Part shown: positions 10,114 through 21,232 of the stretch, piece after piece
Numbering within the stretch: the stretch's first letter is position 1
How the letters are laid out: each line of letters begins with the position of its first letter
Origin: Pleurotus ostreatus/Saccharomyces cerevisiae fusant
Taxonomy: Eukaryota > Opisthokonta
Reading direction: 5' to 3'
Assembly (NCBI GenBank): GCA_024196135.1
Contig: JAMQCK010000083.1
Location: 20,302 to 84,301, forward strand
Length of the DNA: 64,000 bases
Position numbers and translations under genes: made by a program
Notes under the pieces: model-generated
The model's database searches: none
Told to the model about the DNA's origin: nothing
What the model saw: the letters and a program-made list of their open reading frames with translations, nothing else

Positions 10114-13100
10114 ATGCGCAGGTCACCCATCGAGAAGGCGGAACCTCTTGTCCTGGAAGACGAGTTACCCCAGATACACCTAGCCCGAAGAAAGACCTTT
10201 GTACGTGTTCGACAGCTTTTCTCCTGTTGACGTCGCGATTGCTGACGTGTCGTAGCAAAGCGACGAGTCTGCGGCGGAGGAGGATGAGTTTGAGGCCTTG
10301 CTCGAACGGGCGGCGCAAACCTTGAAGAATAGGGCGTCAGAGTCCTCGGGTCAGCGAAGATTCAACTCTGCAGGTACGTCTTAACGCTGCTACCTCAGCA
10401 GTGTAAAATCCACCAACCTTCATTCGTTCAGAGGACCGCGCCCTGGAGAACGTTCCTCTATCCGTTCTCCGCGATAATGCTTCCATTGACGACAATGCTG
10501 CGTCGAACCAGATAGCTTCGAATATTGGGGAGCAAGCCGAGTACTTTGCGGAGAGTAGCGCAGTGTTGATGAAGGCACTGGACGAGATCTCGAGTGTGCA
10601 TCCGTTCATCAGAGGTATGTTGCAACTCTGCCGAGAACGTACAACTTCAGCTACTGAAGCTGACACCTTTCGTCCCAGTTGCCGTCATGGCCTTCAAGGC
10701 CGTCATCGCGCTCGAGCTCAAACGCCAAGAGAACAACCACAAGGTCGTCGCCCTCAACATACAAATGCAAGACATGATGTCTGCCCTACTACCGTCCGTC
10801 CTCCCCCCTTCCTCACTCTCTAGTCCGCTTAACTACCCTCTCCACCCAGCCTCCGCCTCATCCACGACTCCCAACACGTCGCTCCCGATGGCACCACCCT
10901 CGAAAACGCCATCAAACCCCTCATGCCCCGCATCGCCGACGACATCATCGCCTGCGGCAACGCCTGCGACGCCTACACGAAGAAGAGCATGGTCGCCAAG
11001 GTGCTCAAGTCGTTCATCTACGAGCAGCGCTTAGCCGACTTTGGTGAGCGGTTTGCGCAGCGAAGGGCCTCGTTGGAGCTGGCGCTGTCGGTGCATACGG
11101 CGGTCGGTGTGCATGAGAATGGGCAGGTGCTGGGTACAGTGGCTGAGGAACTCAGTGGGGTCGGCGACAGGCTGAGCGCGATGGACGAGCGGGTGAACGG
11201 CGGGCTGGGTGGAGTGGGGGCAAAAGTGGACGAGACGAACGAGCACCTGAGCGCGGTGCACACGAAGTTGGATGCAGTGAACGCGAAGCTGGTGATGCTG
11301 CTACTGTTCCGGAAGCTCGACTCACCCAGGGAGCGCGAGATCTCCGCGTATGTTCACGCGCACGGCGGTCCGATCGCTTGCATGGGAAACGAACGGGCGC
11401 TGGAGGATTTGGCGACGATGGAGGCAGGGGCGGTCATCCGAGGCCAAGGGGCGGCGACCCGGGGCCAGGGTCCGACACTCACGAAAAGTAGGACGACGAC
11501 GGAGAGGGGGCAGCAGAGGCAGTCGGTGGACATGGTGCTAGGGCTGAATGACGAAGCGCTGTTGAGGAGTGGTCCGATTGACCTATCGGATGTGCTCTAC
11601 TTGAAGCGCGAGCTGCAGGAGGATCTGGACGAAAGTTTGGAGAAGAATATGGAGCGGTTCTTGAGGAAGTTGGGCGCGCTGAAGGAGGAATTGGTGCACT
11701 CAATCTTTGAGTAACAATATGCATAGGCTAACGCGCTGGTCTTACAGGTTGGCGCACTGGAGAACATCGAGACGTCACTTCATCGTGAGGGTGACCGTGT
11801 GGTGAACGATTTAACGAAGGTGTATACGCACGGGCCACATGAGCGGATCAAAGATAAGGACATTCATGACCTCTGGCAAGAGATGGTAGGCCCTACCAAT
11901 CATCTCATAACCCTCTGTTTCGCTGACTTTGTCATCAGCACTGGCGCAACGCCGTCAAAGCCCATCACTTCACCCTCGCCCTCCGTGAGCATGTGATCGA
12001 GAAGCACCGGAGCAAGTTCCACCGTCACGAAGCCTACCAAGGCTCGCACATGGTTTACACGCCCCCGGACCTAGAACCCCCCGGATCGACCGCATCCTGT
12101 GTGTCTCAGCAACCGCCGGAGGATATTGCGAGGGCGATCGTGGAGTCGTTGGAGAGGCAGAAGAGGGATACGGACCCGGATCGGTGGGCGATAGAGGCGT
12201 TGACGATGTCGACGGTGCAGCCGATTTCGGAGGCGTTTGATGATGATGGGACGGGGTTTAGTGAGTATGACAGTCAAGAACGTGGATCTGTGCTGATGAC
12301 AATGCAGTCAGCACCGAGAAGGTTAATGCTTTCACTTCGTCGCGTCCCAGAAAGTGGAGGTACGTACAATTTTGTTTGTAGATTGTTCTTCGGAGTGATG
12401 CCCACCCCAGTCTACTCCACTGGCTCGTATACTGGGGCGAAGGCTGGTACGACTCCCTGCGTGACTACCACGTCAGGATCCTGCGCACCATGCAAACCAT
12501 GTACGCCATGCTCGACGACCTCCGCCTCGCTAACCGCAGCGCCGTCGACCGGTACCTCGGCCACATTGCTTTCCGGCGCAGCGAGCTTCTCCTTCGCGGT
12601 CTGGATACCTCGCATGCGAGGGCGCATCAGAGCGTGCGGGACCGGCTTCGTCCGTATATGCATGCGGAGGAGGCGAGGTTAAAGCAGAGGCTGGAGGTCG
12701 TGAACTTCGAGATCGACGATCAGAGCACGTTGCAAGTGGTCAAGGGTCCGGGAAGGATTGACCGGGTACGTTGCTGTCATTCGGCGCGGGATGAAACCTG
12801 ACGGTGCTTCAGTATATCTTCCCGCTTCTGTATCTCACGCTCCGTCACCATTTGGGTATCATACGGCTAGGTCATGCTTACCTGCTGAATGAGGCTGAGC
12901 TCGCCTCGGCATCGAAGTCTTTGTACCAGTTGATGGCGGCGGTAGACGAACGTGTATTGAGGCTGAGTGGTAAGTGCACCCTGCTCTACAGTCTTGAATT
13001 ATACGATCTTGACAAGCGTCAAAGCCACCATGCGTCAGACGCAACTTGATCGCCTCGCACGCTTGAGGACATACGCCTTCGGGATGGTGAGCGGTTTAGC

Positions 13101-14794
13101 TTGCGTGCCTTCTCGCCCTACTCACTTGAACCAAGTTCCGATACGTGGCCGATCGGTCGCAGAACCTCGAGGACTACGCGGCCAATAACATCCTGCAGTT
13201 TAGGTATTACATTCGCTCTAACGTGGATGAGGGTGAAGACGGACTCCTGTCCCCGGAAAACCAAGGAGAGAAGCCCAAAGGCGTGCTAACCTGGGCATAC
13301 GATTACTCCGGCTACGTATCGTCGCCTGCGATCGCGACTACCAATTCCCACATATCCGGCAAGTGGACGGGCTTGTGTGCTTATCATGGAGGCATGCAGT
13401 TTGGCTGGGTCTCTGGGCTGCTCGAGATCTCGCTCGACGTAGACAAAGACGGGATCGTGTATGGCACGGGACGCTGCGCGCTCGCCGATTGCACGATCGA
13501 CGGAACATGCGAGACCAACGAGGATGGGCTTATAACGCTCAAGTTCGCCGTCACCTTCCAGGCCGTCCCGTGGGTGTCCTCCACGGCGCTGAGCACGTTG
13601 TCGTTCGAGGGAGGCTACCTCGAGGGCACGAACATGCTGTCCGGCTCATGGGGAAATGCAGGCGACGTATCGCCAGAGTCGCTCATCCTCGTACGCACAC
13701 CCGAGGACGTATACCGATTTCGCCACTGCATCGACGAAGAGGGCCGTTCGGCTTCGACGTTCTGGCGCTTTGCACGCGAAGCCGTTCTGCACCGAGTCCG
13801 TCACCAACGGTGGAGCGCGACGTACTTCCGACAACGATTGCAGGAGAAGCAGTTGTATGTTGACCTGCATACGCGGCGAATCAACAGGAGTCCCTTCGCT
13901 GCTCAGCAGCCCCTGACGTGGGGCGATTGGGATACGCTGCGACATCTGAATGCGAACATCTCGCCCGAGGACGCGCGCTTCTACTTCTCGATCATGGATT
14001 TCCGTCGCAGGCAGGTCTGCATACACCAGTGAGACCCACTTTTTTCTAAGGTGACGGCAACGAATATTGACATATACATCAGCAACGCGTGGTGCAACGC
14101 TTGTCGTCGCATCATAGTCAGCGACCGATACATGTGTCTCCAGTGCGCCGAAGAGGGCTTGAGCAACCAAATCGACCTCTGCGTCGACTGCCGCGATCAA
14201 ACTCCAACCAGCGGCGCCCTCGTGCACAAGCGATCTCATACTCTTGCAAGGCTCGACTACGTCCTGCACGACTATAAGAAGAAGGCAGTGCACGAGAATG
14301 CGCTCGAGGCGCTCGACAGAGTGAAGAGGATAGCCACTCGCTTGGAGGACTTCTCGCTCGAGTCGCCACTCGCGCCGAAGACAGCGACAGCGTTTGAGCC
14401 TCGTTCGGCATGCAGGGAGGACTCCATTTCGCCACCGACCTGCGAAGAATGCCGTAGGACCGTCAGCCTGTCGTGCTGGTATTGCGCTTCTTGTTATATC
14501 AGTGCGTCCTCTGCACGTATAAGCGAGAACCTATCAGCTGACGCGATTTCAGATACCCAACAGGACGTCTTCGCTTGCGAAAACTGCCGCAATCGGGATC
14601 ATATGTCCTACCACGTCTGGATATTGGTAAAGGAAGAGACGCTTCGCCCGGAGTTGTCGACTGTCGAGCTGCGCCTGAAGGCTCTTGAGCAGAGGTTCAT
14701 CAGCGAGCAGAAGGGTGTACATGATCGCATGGCGGCGCTGGAGCAGAAGTTGGACATAGTACTTGCCAAGCTTACTGGCGCAGACGCGGAGTAG
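10114..14794 (+). CDS. EF-hand and ZZ zinc-finger protein, tandem copy B (1328 aa)
   Basis: Fourteen exons with the same boundaries and phases as copy A: 10114-10200, 10256-10373, 10432-10614, 10679-10793, 10850-11693, 11748-11885, 11939-12260, 12308-12359, 12411-12765, 12813-12969, 13025-13086, 13136-14028, 14083-14501, 14553-14794. Exons 1-4, 6 and 8-14 have the same length in both copies; exon 5 is 9 nt longer and exon 7 is 6 nt shorter here. The ZZ finger, second CxxC cluster and C-terminal heptads are intact. The EF-hand loop (~596-607) differs at its last two positions: STEK here against STRE in copy A, so position 12 is Lys instead of the usual Glu, which should weaken calcium binding. 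Intron 3 has a normal GTATGT donor. No frameshift or stop was found, so both copies look functional. Confidence 0.8.
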
Positions 14795-15533
14795 CTTATT
14801 TACGCAGTAGCTCGAACTTGTTGTTTAGGAAGACTCCATTACCTTGCCTAGCAAGGTCTCTCGCCACCCTTAATTGAAGCCCAACTTTTTGCAGGCACGA
14901 TCAGACAGTCAACAGTGCTCAATAGATGACTGAATGCTCTGGGTGTAGAACCCAGAGCCAGAGCCCGGACGGATCTCATGCAAGAGGGCTTTGCGTTGGT
15001 GGCAGAGTCTGACAGTAGTGACTGCTGCTAGTATCATCAACGCCGCTATGCCCGCGAACATAAAATGCTCGAGTCGAATGGAGCGCGCGCGTCTCCAGAG
15101 CTCGAGGGTCCGCGTGAAACCTGAACGAGCTCACATCGACGAAATTGAAGGCGATGAGCTTCATCATGCCCCACCTGCTAGGCAAGGTCCAGATCCGGCG
15201 TAGCCGGGGCTTCCTCTAGTGTACAGTGTGATTAATGTGGACTGTACTAGACTACGCTGGTGCTACATCAAAGAAAGCCGAGAAAGGTGCTAGTATACAA
15301 TGGGTACGCGATGCGTATAGATACAATGAGGTACGCCGAGCGCACGGTGGGTGTGGTGGATATGCTACAGGTGAGCTAAATGCTGGGGTGCTAGAGCTAC
15401 AATGTGGAGTCTGGATAAGTTAAGTGCGTGTGGGTGATCCTTGTAATGCAATGTCGAAGCGCGTCGTCGAGTTCGTAAGAGAGAGGGAGGGTGCCGTCGC
15501 TAACCAGAGCGACGGCTTGGGGGTGCGGGCTGT
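14795..15533. other. Intergenic region, nothing recognised
   Basis: Between the stop of copy B and the stop of the convergent small gene at 15534. Only short open frames without support; no RNA gene or clear repeat seen. Confidence 0.5.
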
Positions 15534-16240
15534 CTAGGTCGACAGGGCGAAGTTGGCGTGCCAAACGCTGGTGTCGGCGGTCCACAGCGAGAGGAGGATG
15601 ACGTCCTTCAGCTGGATACGGTTATGGCTGATCTTCCATGCCGGGTCCATGCCGACGGTGTTCTTGACTTTCTGCGGAGATTGTTAGAGCGAGCGCTGAA
15701 GCGAGGGGATCGAGACTGACCTCCATAAACTGCGCCATGGCACTAGAGACAGCGTGCGCAACAACGCCGCGGGTGACGGGCCCGTAGGGCGTCACGAGAT
15801 CCAACTCGGTGCAGAAGGAGACATTCTCGTAGCCCGGCCACTGCGATATCGTTAGTTTCAGCAGGAGAATAACTGATGAAGGTACTCACAGCAATAACGA
15901 TCGTGATGCGCTTGCGGTCCAGCATCGAGAACACCGCGTCATCCGCGTTCTTCACGACCTTCTTGACGATGGACTGACTGTGGGGGTGCAGGAACTGCAG
16001 GCGCACCCCACGCCGGCCGTCCGCGTGGTCGAACCAGATGATCCTCTCCTGCGCTTCCGTCTTCACCCTGTTCGTCACATCACCGAGGACCGGCATCGGT
16101 GAAGGGACGAGACGGTAGCTCTCTGGCAACGGGCGGCTGTCGATCAACGCAGCCCGGAGGGAAGACTCGTAAGAGGAAGACGACCCCTTGTCCCTGTGCA
16201 CGCCCAAAGTGACGTTGTAGGCCTCGAAGTTGAACGACAT
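15534..16240 (-). CDS. Conserved-looking hypothetical protein, 202 aa
   Basis: Three exons join in frame: 15890-16240, 15721-15840 and 15534-15671 (351 + 120 + 138 nt). The protein starts MSFNFEAYNVTLG, has no signal peptide or membrane segment, and includes a stretch around WPGYENVSFCTELDLVTP (residues ~118-135). The exon-1 donor is GTGAGTACC and the exon-2 donor GTCAGT, both with good acceptors. It is compact and globular-looking; I do not recognise a family. A TATA-like sequence (about 16387) sits upstream. Confidence 0.65.
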
Positions 16241-16782
16241 GGCGTGCAAGATGTGCAAGGAAGTGGAGAAGAGCAGAAAGGATAACGGGAAGAAGCGAGG
16301 GTATGCGAAGGCGGGCCAGAGAACGAGGCGCAGAAAAGATGCTGATGAGCGAGAACAAGGATGAGGATAACCTCTATCATCCTGGGTATATAAACCCCAG
16401 AGAGGACAAGGGACAAGCGCAAAGGGAAGATCGGCCATTGTGCTCGAAAGCTATCGCGTTGGCCCGCCGATATCTTGGGCTTTCCATTGCAACTTTAGAG
16501 CCCGAAAGGCCGCGCTGGTCAAGAGAAAGAGATAAAACAACCACTCAAAGCAAGGTACCCCGCGCAGAATAAAGGCCAGCCGACGATACCCGCAGCCGCG
16601 TGGTTGGGAATACAAAGGGCTGCGCCTCAACGCACCTCGTGGAATTCCATCTTGTCTGAAAGGGGTTGTGACCGTCAAAGTAGTTGCCGTGTGACATCTG
16701 TGATGATATTGTGATGACCGACGGCGATCAACCAACAGCTTCCGCGGTTCCAAATACGGCAGGTATTGTACCGGCCAATCCG
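16241..16782. other. Intergenic region, nothing recognised
   Basis: Between the start of the 202-aa gene and the stop of the poly(A) polymerase gene. Open frames here are short and lack splice or composition support. GGGTATATAAACCCC (16383-16397) is a plausible TATA box for the gene starting at 16240. Confidence 0.5.
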
Positions 16783-18389
16783 CTAGTAATAGTCATGGCG
16801 TGGGCGTTTGTAGGGAGGCGGTGGGCGGTCGTAGCTGCGGTATGGTGGGTGTCGGCCGCGCGGAGGCGATGGTGGCCGAGCTCGACGTGGTTGAGCATAT
16901 GGCTGGTGGTATTGTGGCGCAGCGTATGTTCGACCATAACCACCATCGTCAACGAGGTGGCGAAGGCTGACGCGTCTGTCGATGACCTAGACCCAAGTCA
17001 GTCACAATTATCGATTGTATCGCATATCCAATTACCTTCTGAGGGACTCCGATGAGAGCCCCGAGTATTGTCTCATCCTCCAGATTGGCCTCTTGGATTA
17101 TGGCCAAGCCGGCGGCAAAAGCATCGACTATCTGCGCGGTTCTCCCCGCAGAGCGAGCCACGTCATGTCCTGGATAATGTTGAGTTTCAAATCAGCGTCT
17201 TCCCGTACGCGCGTACCAGGCGTCACCGGGCACTTAATAACCAAACGGTTGGCCGCTTTCTCGAGGTCGCCGATCCATTCCTCGCCTTCCTCTTTCGGAT
17301 GGTACGCGCCTTCTTCTGGTGCGATGTACAGAGCCTCGTAGTCAAATACAGTCCCGTAGAACTCCATGAAGTCTTGCAACAATATGCCGAGCGATCGCTC
17401 TTCAAGCGGCGAGTTAATCAATGATTGCGGTCGGCCATGCGGATTATTCTATGCGAGATCAATAAAGGCTTCGCGCCGCGTCAGCGCAATCTCTACGCAC
17501 CTTCAGAAACGCCACAATTAGACACGTGAGGCCATATCCTCCGAGCCCCGACTTCGCCGCATTTCCGAGATCACGCTGCCCCAAAAAGCGCTTCAATACG
17601 AACAATAGCGGCCTTAACGCGGGCATGGTCCTCAAAAATCGTTGCATAACCGGCACCCCGTTCAGCCCGTCGACGTTATTGACGCCGATGTCAACGTCGA
17701 ATGGCCCGAACTCGGGGCGCGTGGTGAAGGTGATGATAGGCACGCGCGCCCACTTGTTGACGTTGAACTCGGAGACGATACCGCGCTGGCGTAAGCGTCT
17801 GCCGATGGCCCAGAGGGCATCAATGCTGGCGGGTTGCCCGGCCTGAGCAAGACGGGGGTTCTCGTTGACCATATCAAGGTCGCTGAGCGGAAACGAGGGT
17901 CAACAGGTGTTGCAGGTACAGCAATAGAAGCGAATATACCTCGTGGGGGTAACGATGCCTATAGCCGAGCTTCCAAATAATTGAAGCCGGCCAATACAGG
18001 GCAGGTCCCGCAGCGCGTTCGTTATGAGGGACTGCGTCCGAGACCGCGCCTCATTCTCCTGAGGCGTCGGCGCCATATATCGCTCATACGCGAGTATCTC
18101 GTAGTGCAATCTGGGAGTCATTCGTCAAGTCGAAGATGCGTGTAACATAAGAGGCTACCTACTTGTCCAATGCGCTCTCACAGCGCGAGAATTGGTCACG
18201 GCAGAGGTCGAGCCACGGTGTGTACAGCATCTCTGGTGGGGGTGTTTCGCGCTTCCGTTTGCGTTGCCTCTTCCGCGAGTTGTCATTCGAAGGCCCGGCA
18301 GCCGCGTTGTGATCTAGAAGAAGTGGCGGGGAGCTTATGCGCTGCAAGAGCGACCGAGAGCTGGATGACGAGGGTCCGGCGCGAGACAT
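16783..18389 (-). CDS. Non-canonical poly(A) RNA polymerase (Trf4/PAPD5 type), with a one-base frameshift
   Basis: Five exons: 18163-18389, 17940-18110, 17501-17882, 17036-17448, 16783-16986. The nucleotidyltransferase core is clear: LFGSSAIGIVTPTSDLDM carries the G-S motif and the first two catalytic aspartates, and FDVDIGVNN the third. A PAP-associated domain follows (SLGILLQDFMEFYGTVFDYE). The C-terminus is rich in Pro, Tyr and Arg. Enzymes of this type add short A tails to RNAs for nuclear exosome decay in TRAMP-like complexes. The spliced length is one base short of a whole number of codons. Around 17160 the frame must shift from ...LNIIQDMT to VARSAGRTAQIVDAF, which is the expected continuation. 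The shift sits at a G where one more G would restore frame. It is either a sequence error or a recent inactivating mutation; the rest is well preserved. Confidence 0.75.
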
Positions 18390-19023
18390 GGAGATAAGGG
18401 TGCAACGAAGATGATTCTGTTGGAAAAGAGTCACAATAAGACAAGGGAGCGCGTCCGGTACGCTGGTACACGCGTATGGCGGGGGCAGAAGGTGGCTGAG
18501 GTTGAAGTTGGATGTTGGGAATCAACGTGCGTCACGCCGGGGCATCGGGCCGAATTCGACCACGCGTCGCGCTAATATATTTGCGGGAGCTTTGCGTGCA
18601 CTGTGACTTGCTGGGGGACAAAACCTCAGAGCTTTGCATGCAATATGGTGCACATTCGTGATGCGTTTCTTGAAGGACTCAGACCTACTGGATGTAAAGG
18701 GCGGTTGGGATGAATTACCAACTTTCTTGAAGTCCGACATTGGAAGAGCTCTTTCACTGGTCCTGAATACACTCTCCGCTGCTGCTGAGCTTCAGATGAC
18801 CACATTATACCAGACCGGTGTATAGTTGGGTCTTGACACATCCCTGGCATTGCCCATACGACGGCCATAAAGAGGGGAATGTTCAGAAGTGTGAGAGTCA
18901 CGTGCCAGTTCGAATAGCCATCTTTGTGGCGTAACTGTACAGTCGAGCCACGAGTCTCGTGACGGGCCGGCAGCGCCTGTTCCTCGTCGAGTCCAGCGAC
19001 GAGCACAAGCCAAGTCCGTCATC
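18390..19023. promoter_or_regulatory. Divergent promoter between poly(A) polymerase and RPL28
   Basis: 634 bp separate two divergent start codons (18389 minus, 19024 plus). No gene or repeat is evident; shared promoter activity is inferred from position only. Confidence 0.4.
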
Positions 19024-20076
19024 ATGTCTAACGATCTCGAGTGGTTGCTTATCCGCGTCAGTATCCATCCCATGCACCGAATCCATCCCGCCGAATCTCC
19101 CTCTTCACCGAAATCCGACTTGGTCAGAACTCGTCTGACCCGCCCTGCAGAAGTACAACTCCTTCATTGTGAAGAAGGTCCCTGAGGGCCCGATCTTCTC
19201 CAAGGAGCCCGTGCGTTGCTTCGTTTCGCCCGCAAAGACAGACAGGATCATGACGGACCAGACGTAACAGGGCAACCTCACGAACGTCCACTCCTACAAG
19301 TACTCGGGCTTGGCCAACTCCAAGGTGCGTTTACCTCAACCTCCCACTCGTGCTCACTTGGACTCACCTAACACCCACTCTGCAGGCCATCGATGTCTCG
19401 GACTCCCCCAACGGCATCAAGATCACCACCCGCAAGGTGAAGGCCGCGCCGAGCAAGGTCGCGTCCGCGCGCTCGACCACCACCATCCGCCCGCGCTCCG
19501 GCCCGCGCCGTGCCCTCGGCATCGCCGCCAGCCCCGCGAAGCGCGGCTACCGCCCAGACCTCCGCCCCGTACGTCCCATCCCCTCATCCGCGAGGATCTG
19601 CCTTGCTTTGTATTCCTCTTCCTTCCTCATCCTTCACACACATCCCTCTGCTCCATCCTTCCCAAAACAAAACGCACTCTCGTTAGAACCCACTGGAGAC
19701 ACTGCAAAGTGCATGAAGGCTGGGCGTGGACACGTTTGCAATATCAAGATCCTGTCGAGGCCGATCAAACCTCGGCGGGTGCTCGCCATGTCGCTATCGG
19801 GGTCCGTTCGGTGCACCACGCGGCCGTCCGACTCTTTGGCGTTGACATTCTTTCACCCTTTTCACCATCCCTTTGTGGTTATCATCGTGTTACCGTTTTC
19901 ATTGTGTTACCGTCCTTCCAATCCTGCTCCTTGCGCGCACGGATAGACGCTGACCACACCTTTCATAGGCCGTTCTCGCCCGCACCTCCGCCCTCCTCGC
20001 CGCCCAAAAGGAGCCCAAGCCTTCACCCCCGAAGAAGACTCGCGGCAAGAAGAAGGCCGTGGCTGAGTCCGCTTGA
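19024..20076 (+). CDS. RPL28: 60S ribosomal protein eL28
   Basis: Five exons join in frame: 19024-19056, 19151-19210, 19271-19324, 19386-19568, 19969-20076, giving 145 aa. The N-terminus MSNDLEWLLIR-KYNSFIVKK-VPEGPIFSKEP and the motif GNLTN-HSYKYSGLANSK are typical of eL28, as is the basic C-terminal half. The protein is a component of the large ribosomal subunit. Exon 1 is 11 codons, a common arrangement in fungal ribosomal protein genes. The last intron (19569-19968) is 400 nt, far longer than the others (about 60-95 nt), and could carry an embedded element such as a snoRNA. Confidence 0.92.
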
Positions 20077-20297
20077 GCGAGTTCGCCGTTGATCTTGTTG
20101 TATGCTACCCATGTATTTCGCCCATGCTCTCTATGCAGACCCATGCACGCGCCGCATTGACACGCATATTCTTCCTGCACACGAAATCCAGCTTCAAGAC
20201 GATTGTGGTGGCTATAAGTACAAGTACAGGGTATTGGGCTTTGCGTTACTATTCCTTTCTTCCATTGTTCGTGTGCTATCCGTCCTTCGGTATCTTC

Positions 20298-20746
20298 TCA
20301 CATAGCCATCTTGCTCGCGGGCTGCGCGATGCGCGCGCCCGTCGCAAAGGCCCCAGCATTCCTCGGCATGGCGTTCATCGCCTGCTTCGCATTCCAGCGC
20401 GGCTGCTCGAAGTGACGCTCCTGCCTCGCCTTCTTGGGCACCTCATCGTGCCGAGGATGCTCCTGCTGCTGTTCGTGATTGGGCGTCGGACGAGGGTAGT
20501 CGTCGACGACGGGTTCCGCGACTTCGGGTACCTCCGTGCGCGGTCTGGATGGTGATGGTGAGTCAGAGGGAACTTCGGTCCGTGTCTGCAAGATGCTCAC
20601 GCTGTGGATGCTGGCTTCGGTCTCCTGCTCATGAAGTGGCGCTGTCCGCCGACTTTGACTGCACGGGCGTCAGTCTGAGGCTGATATGCCTCACTCGCGA
20701 ACTCACCAGCCGCCGCGGGGTGCTTCATCTCCTGGTTGTTCGCCAT
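20298..20746 (-). CDS. Small hydrophilic protein of unknown function, 114 aa
   Basis: Three exons: 20707-20746, 20601-20658, 20298-20544 (40 + 58 + 247 nt, in frame). Introns have GTGAGT/GTGAGC donors and clear branch-like ACTGAC or TCTGACT sequences before the acceptors. The protein starts MANNQEMKHPAAA, is rich in Pro, Glu, His and Arg, has no hydrophobic segment, and ends in an alanine/methionine-rich tail (KMAM). It looks intrinsically disordered. It is convergent with RPL28 (stops 222 bp apart). No family recognised; support comes from the consistent splicing. Confidence 0.55.
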
Positions 20747-21232
20747 GATGTCCGGGTTCGTGCGCGCGGTCAAAGTTCTCGTCGCGGTGGATGATGCTCG
20801 TATGCGCGTCGGATGTGGTCAAGGGTGGTCAATGCGTCTCCGAGACCTACGTCTGCCCTTATATCATGCCCGGGGTGGGGCCGCGACGACTAACGATCGT
20901 GACACGGGACTTCGCGTCTCGCCTGCTCGGCGGTCAGGTGGTCCCGCTGGGGCTGGACCGCGAGACTCGCCACCGTCCGGCGAGCGCGTCGCGGCTGGTG
21001 GAGGTATGGCTGGACGAAGGAGTTGACTGCGTAGCAATCGTGGATGTAGTCCGTCGAGGACAGGTTTCTGGTGAGTCGCAAATCTAGCTGCACGCAACGC
21101 CTTTTATGCGGATCACTAACATAACCACTTTGTGGCCGTTCGGTCAACGTGGGTTCGGCGCTTCTCATGTATGCTTCTTTCGCCTCTTGATTCCTGCGTT
21201 GACGAGGCCATTCTCCGACCGGTCATCCCGCT
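20747..21232. other. Intergenic region between divergent genes
   Basis: Separates the start of the 114-aa gene (minus) from the first MYND gene (plus). TTATATCATGCCCGGGG (about 20859) is the only TATA-like sequence noted. An open plus frame at 20791-21087 has no support. Confidence 0.4.
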
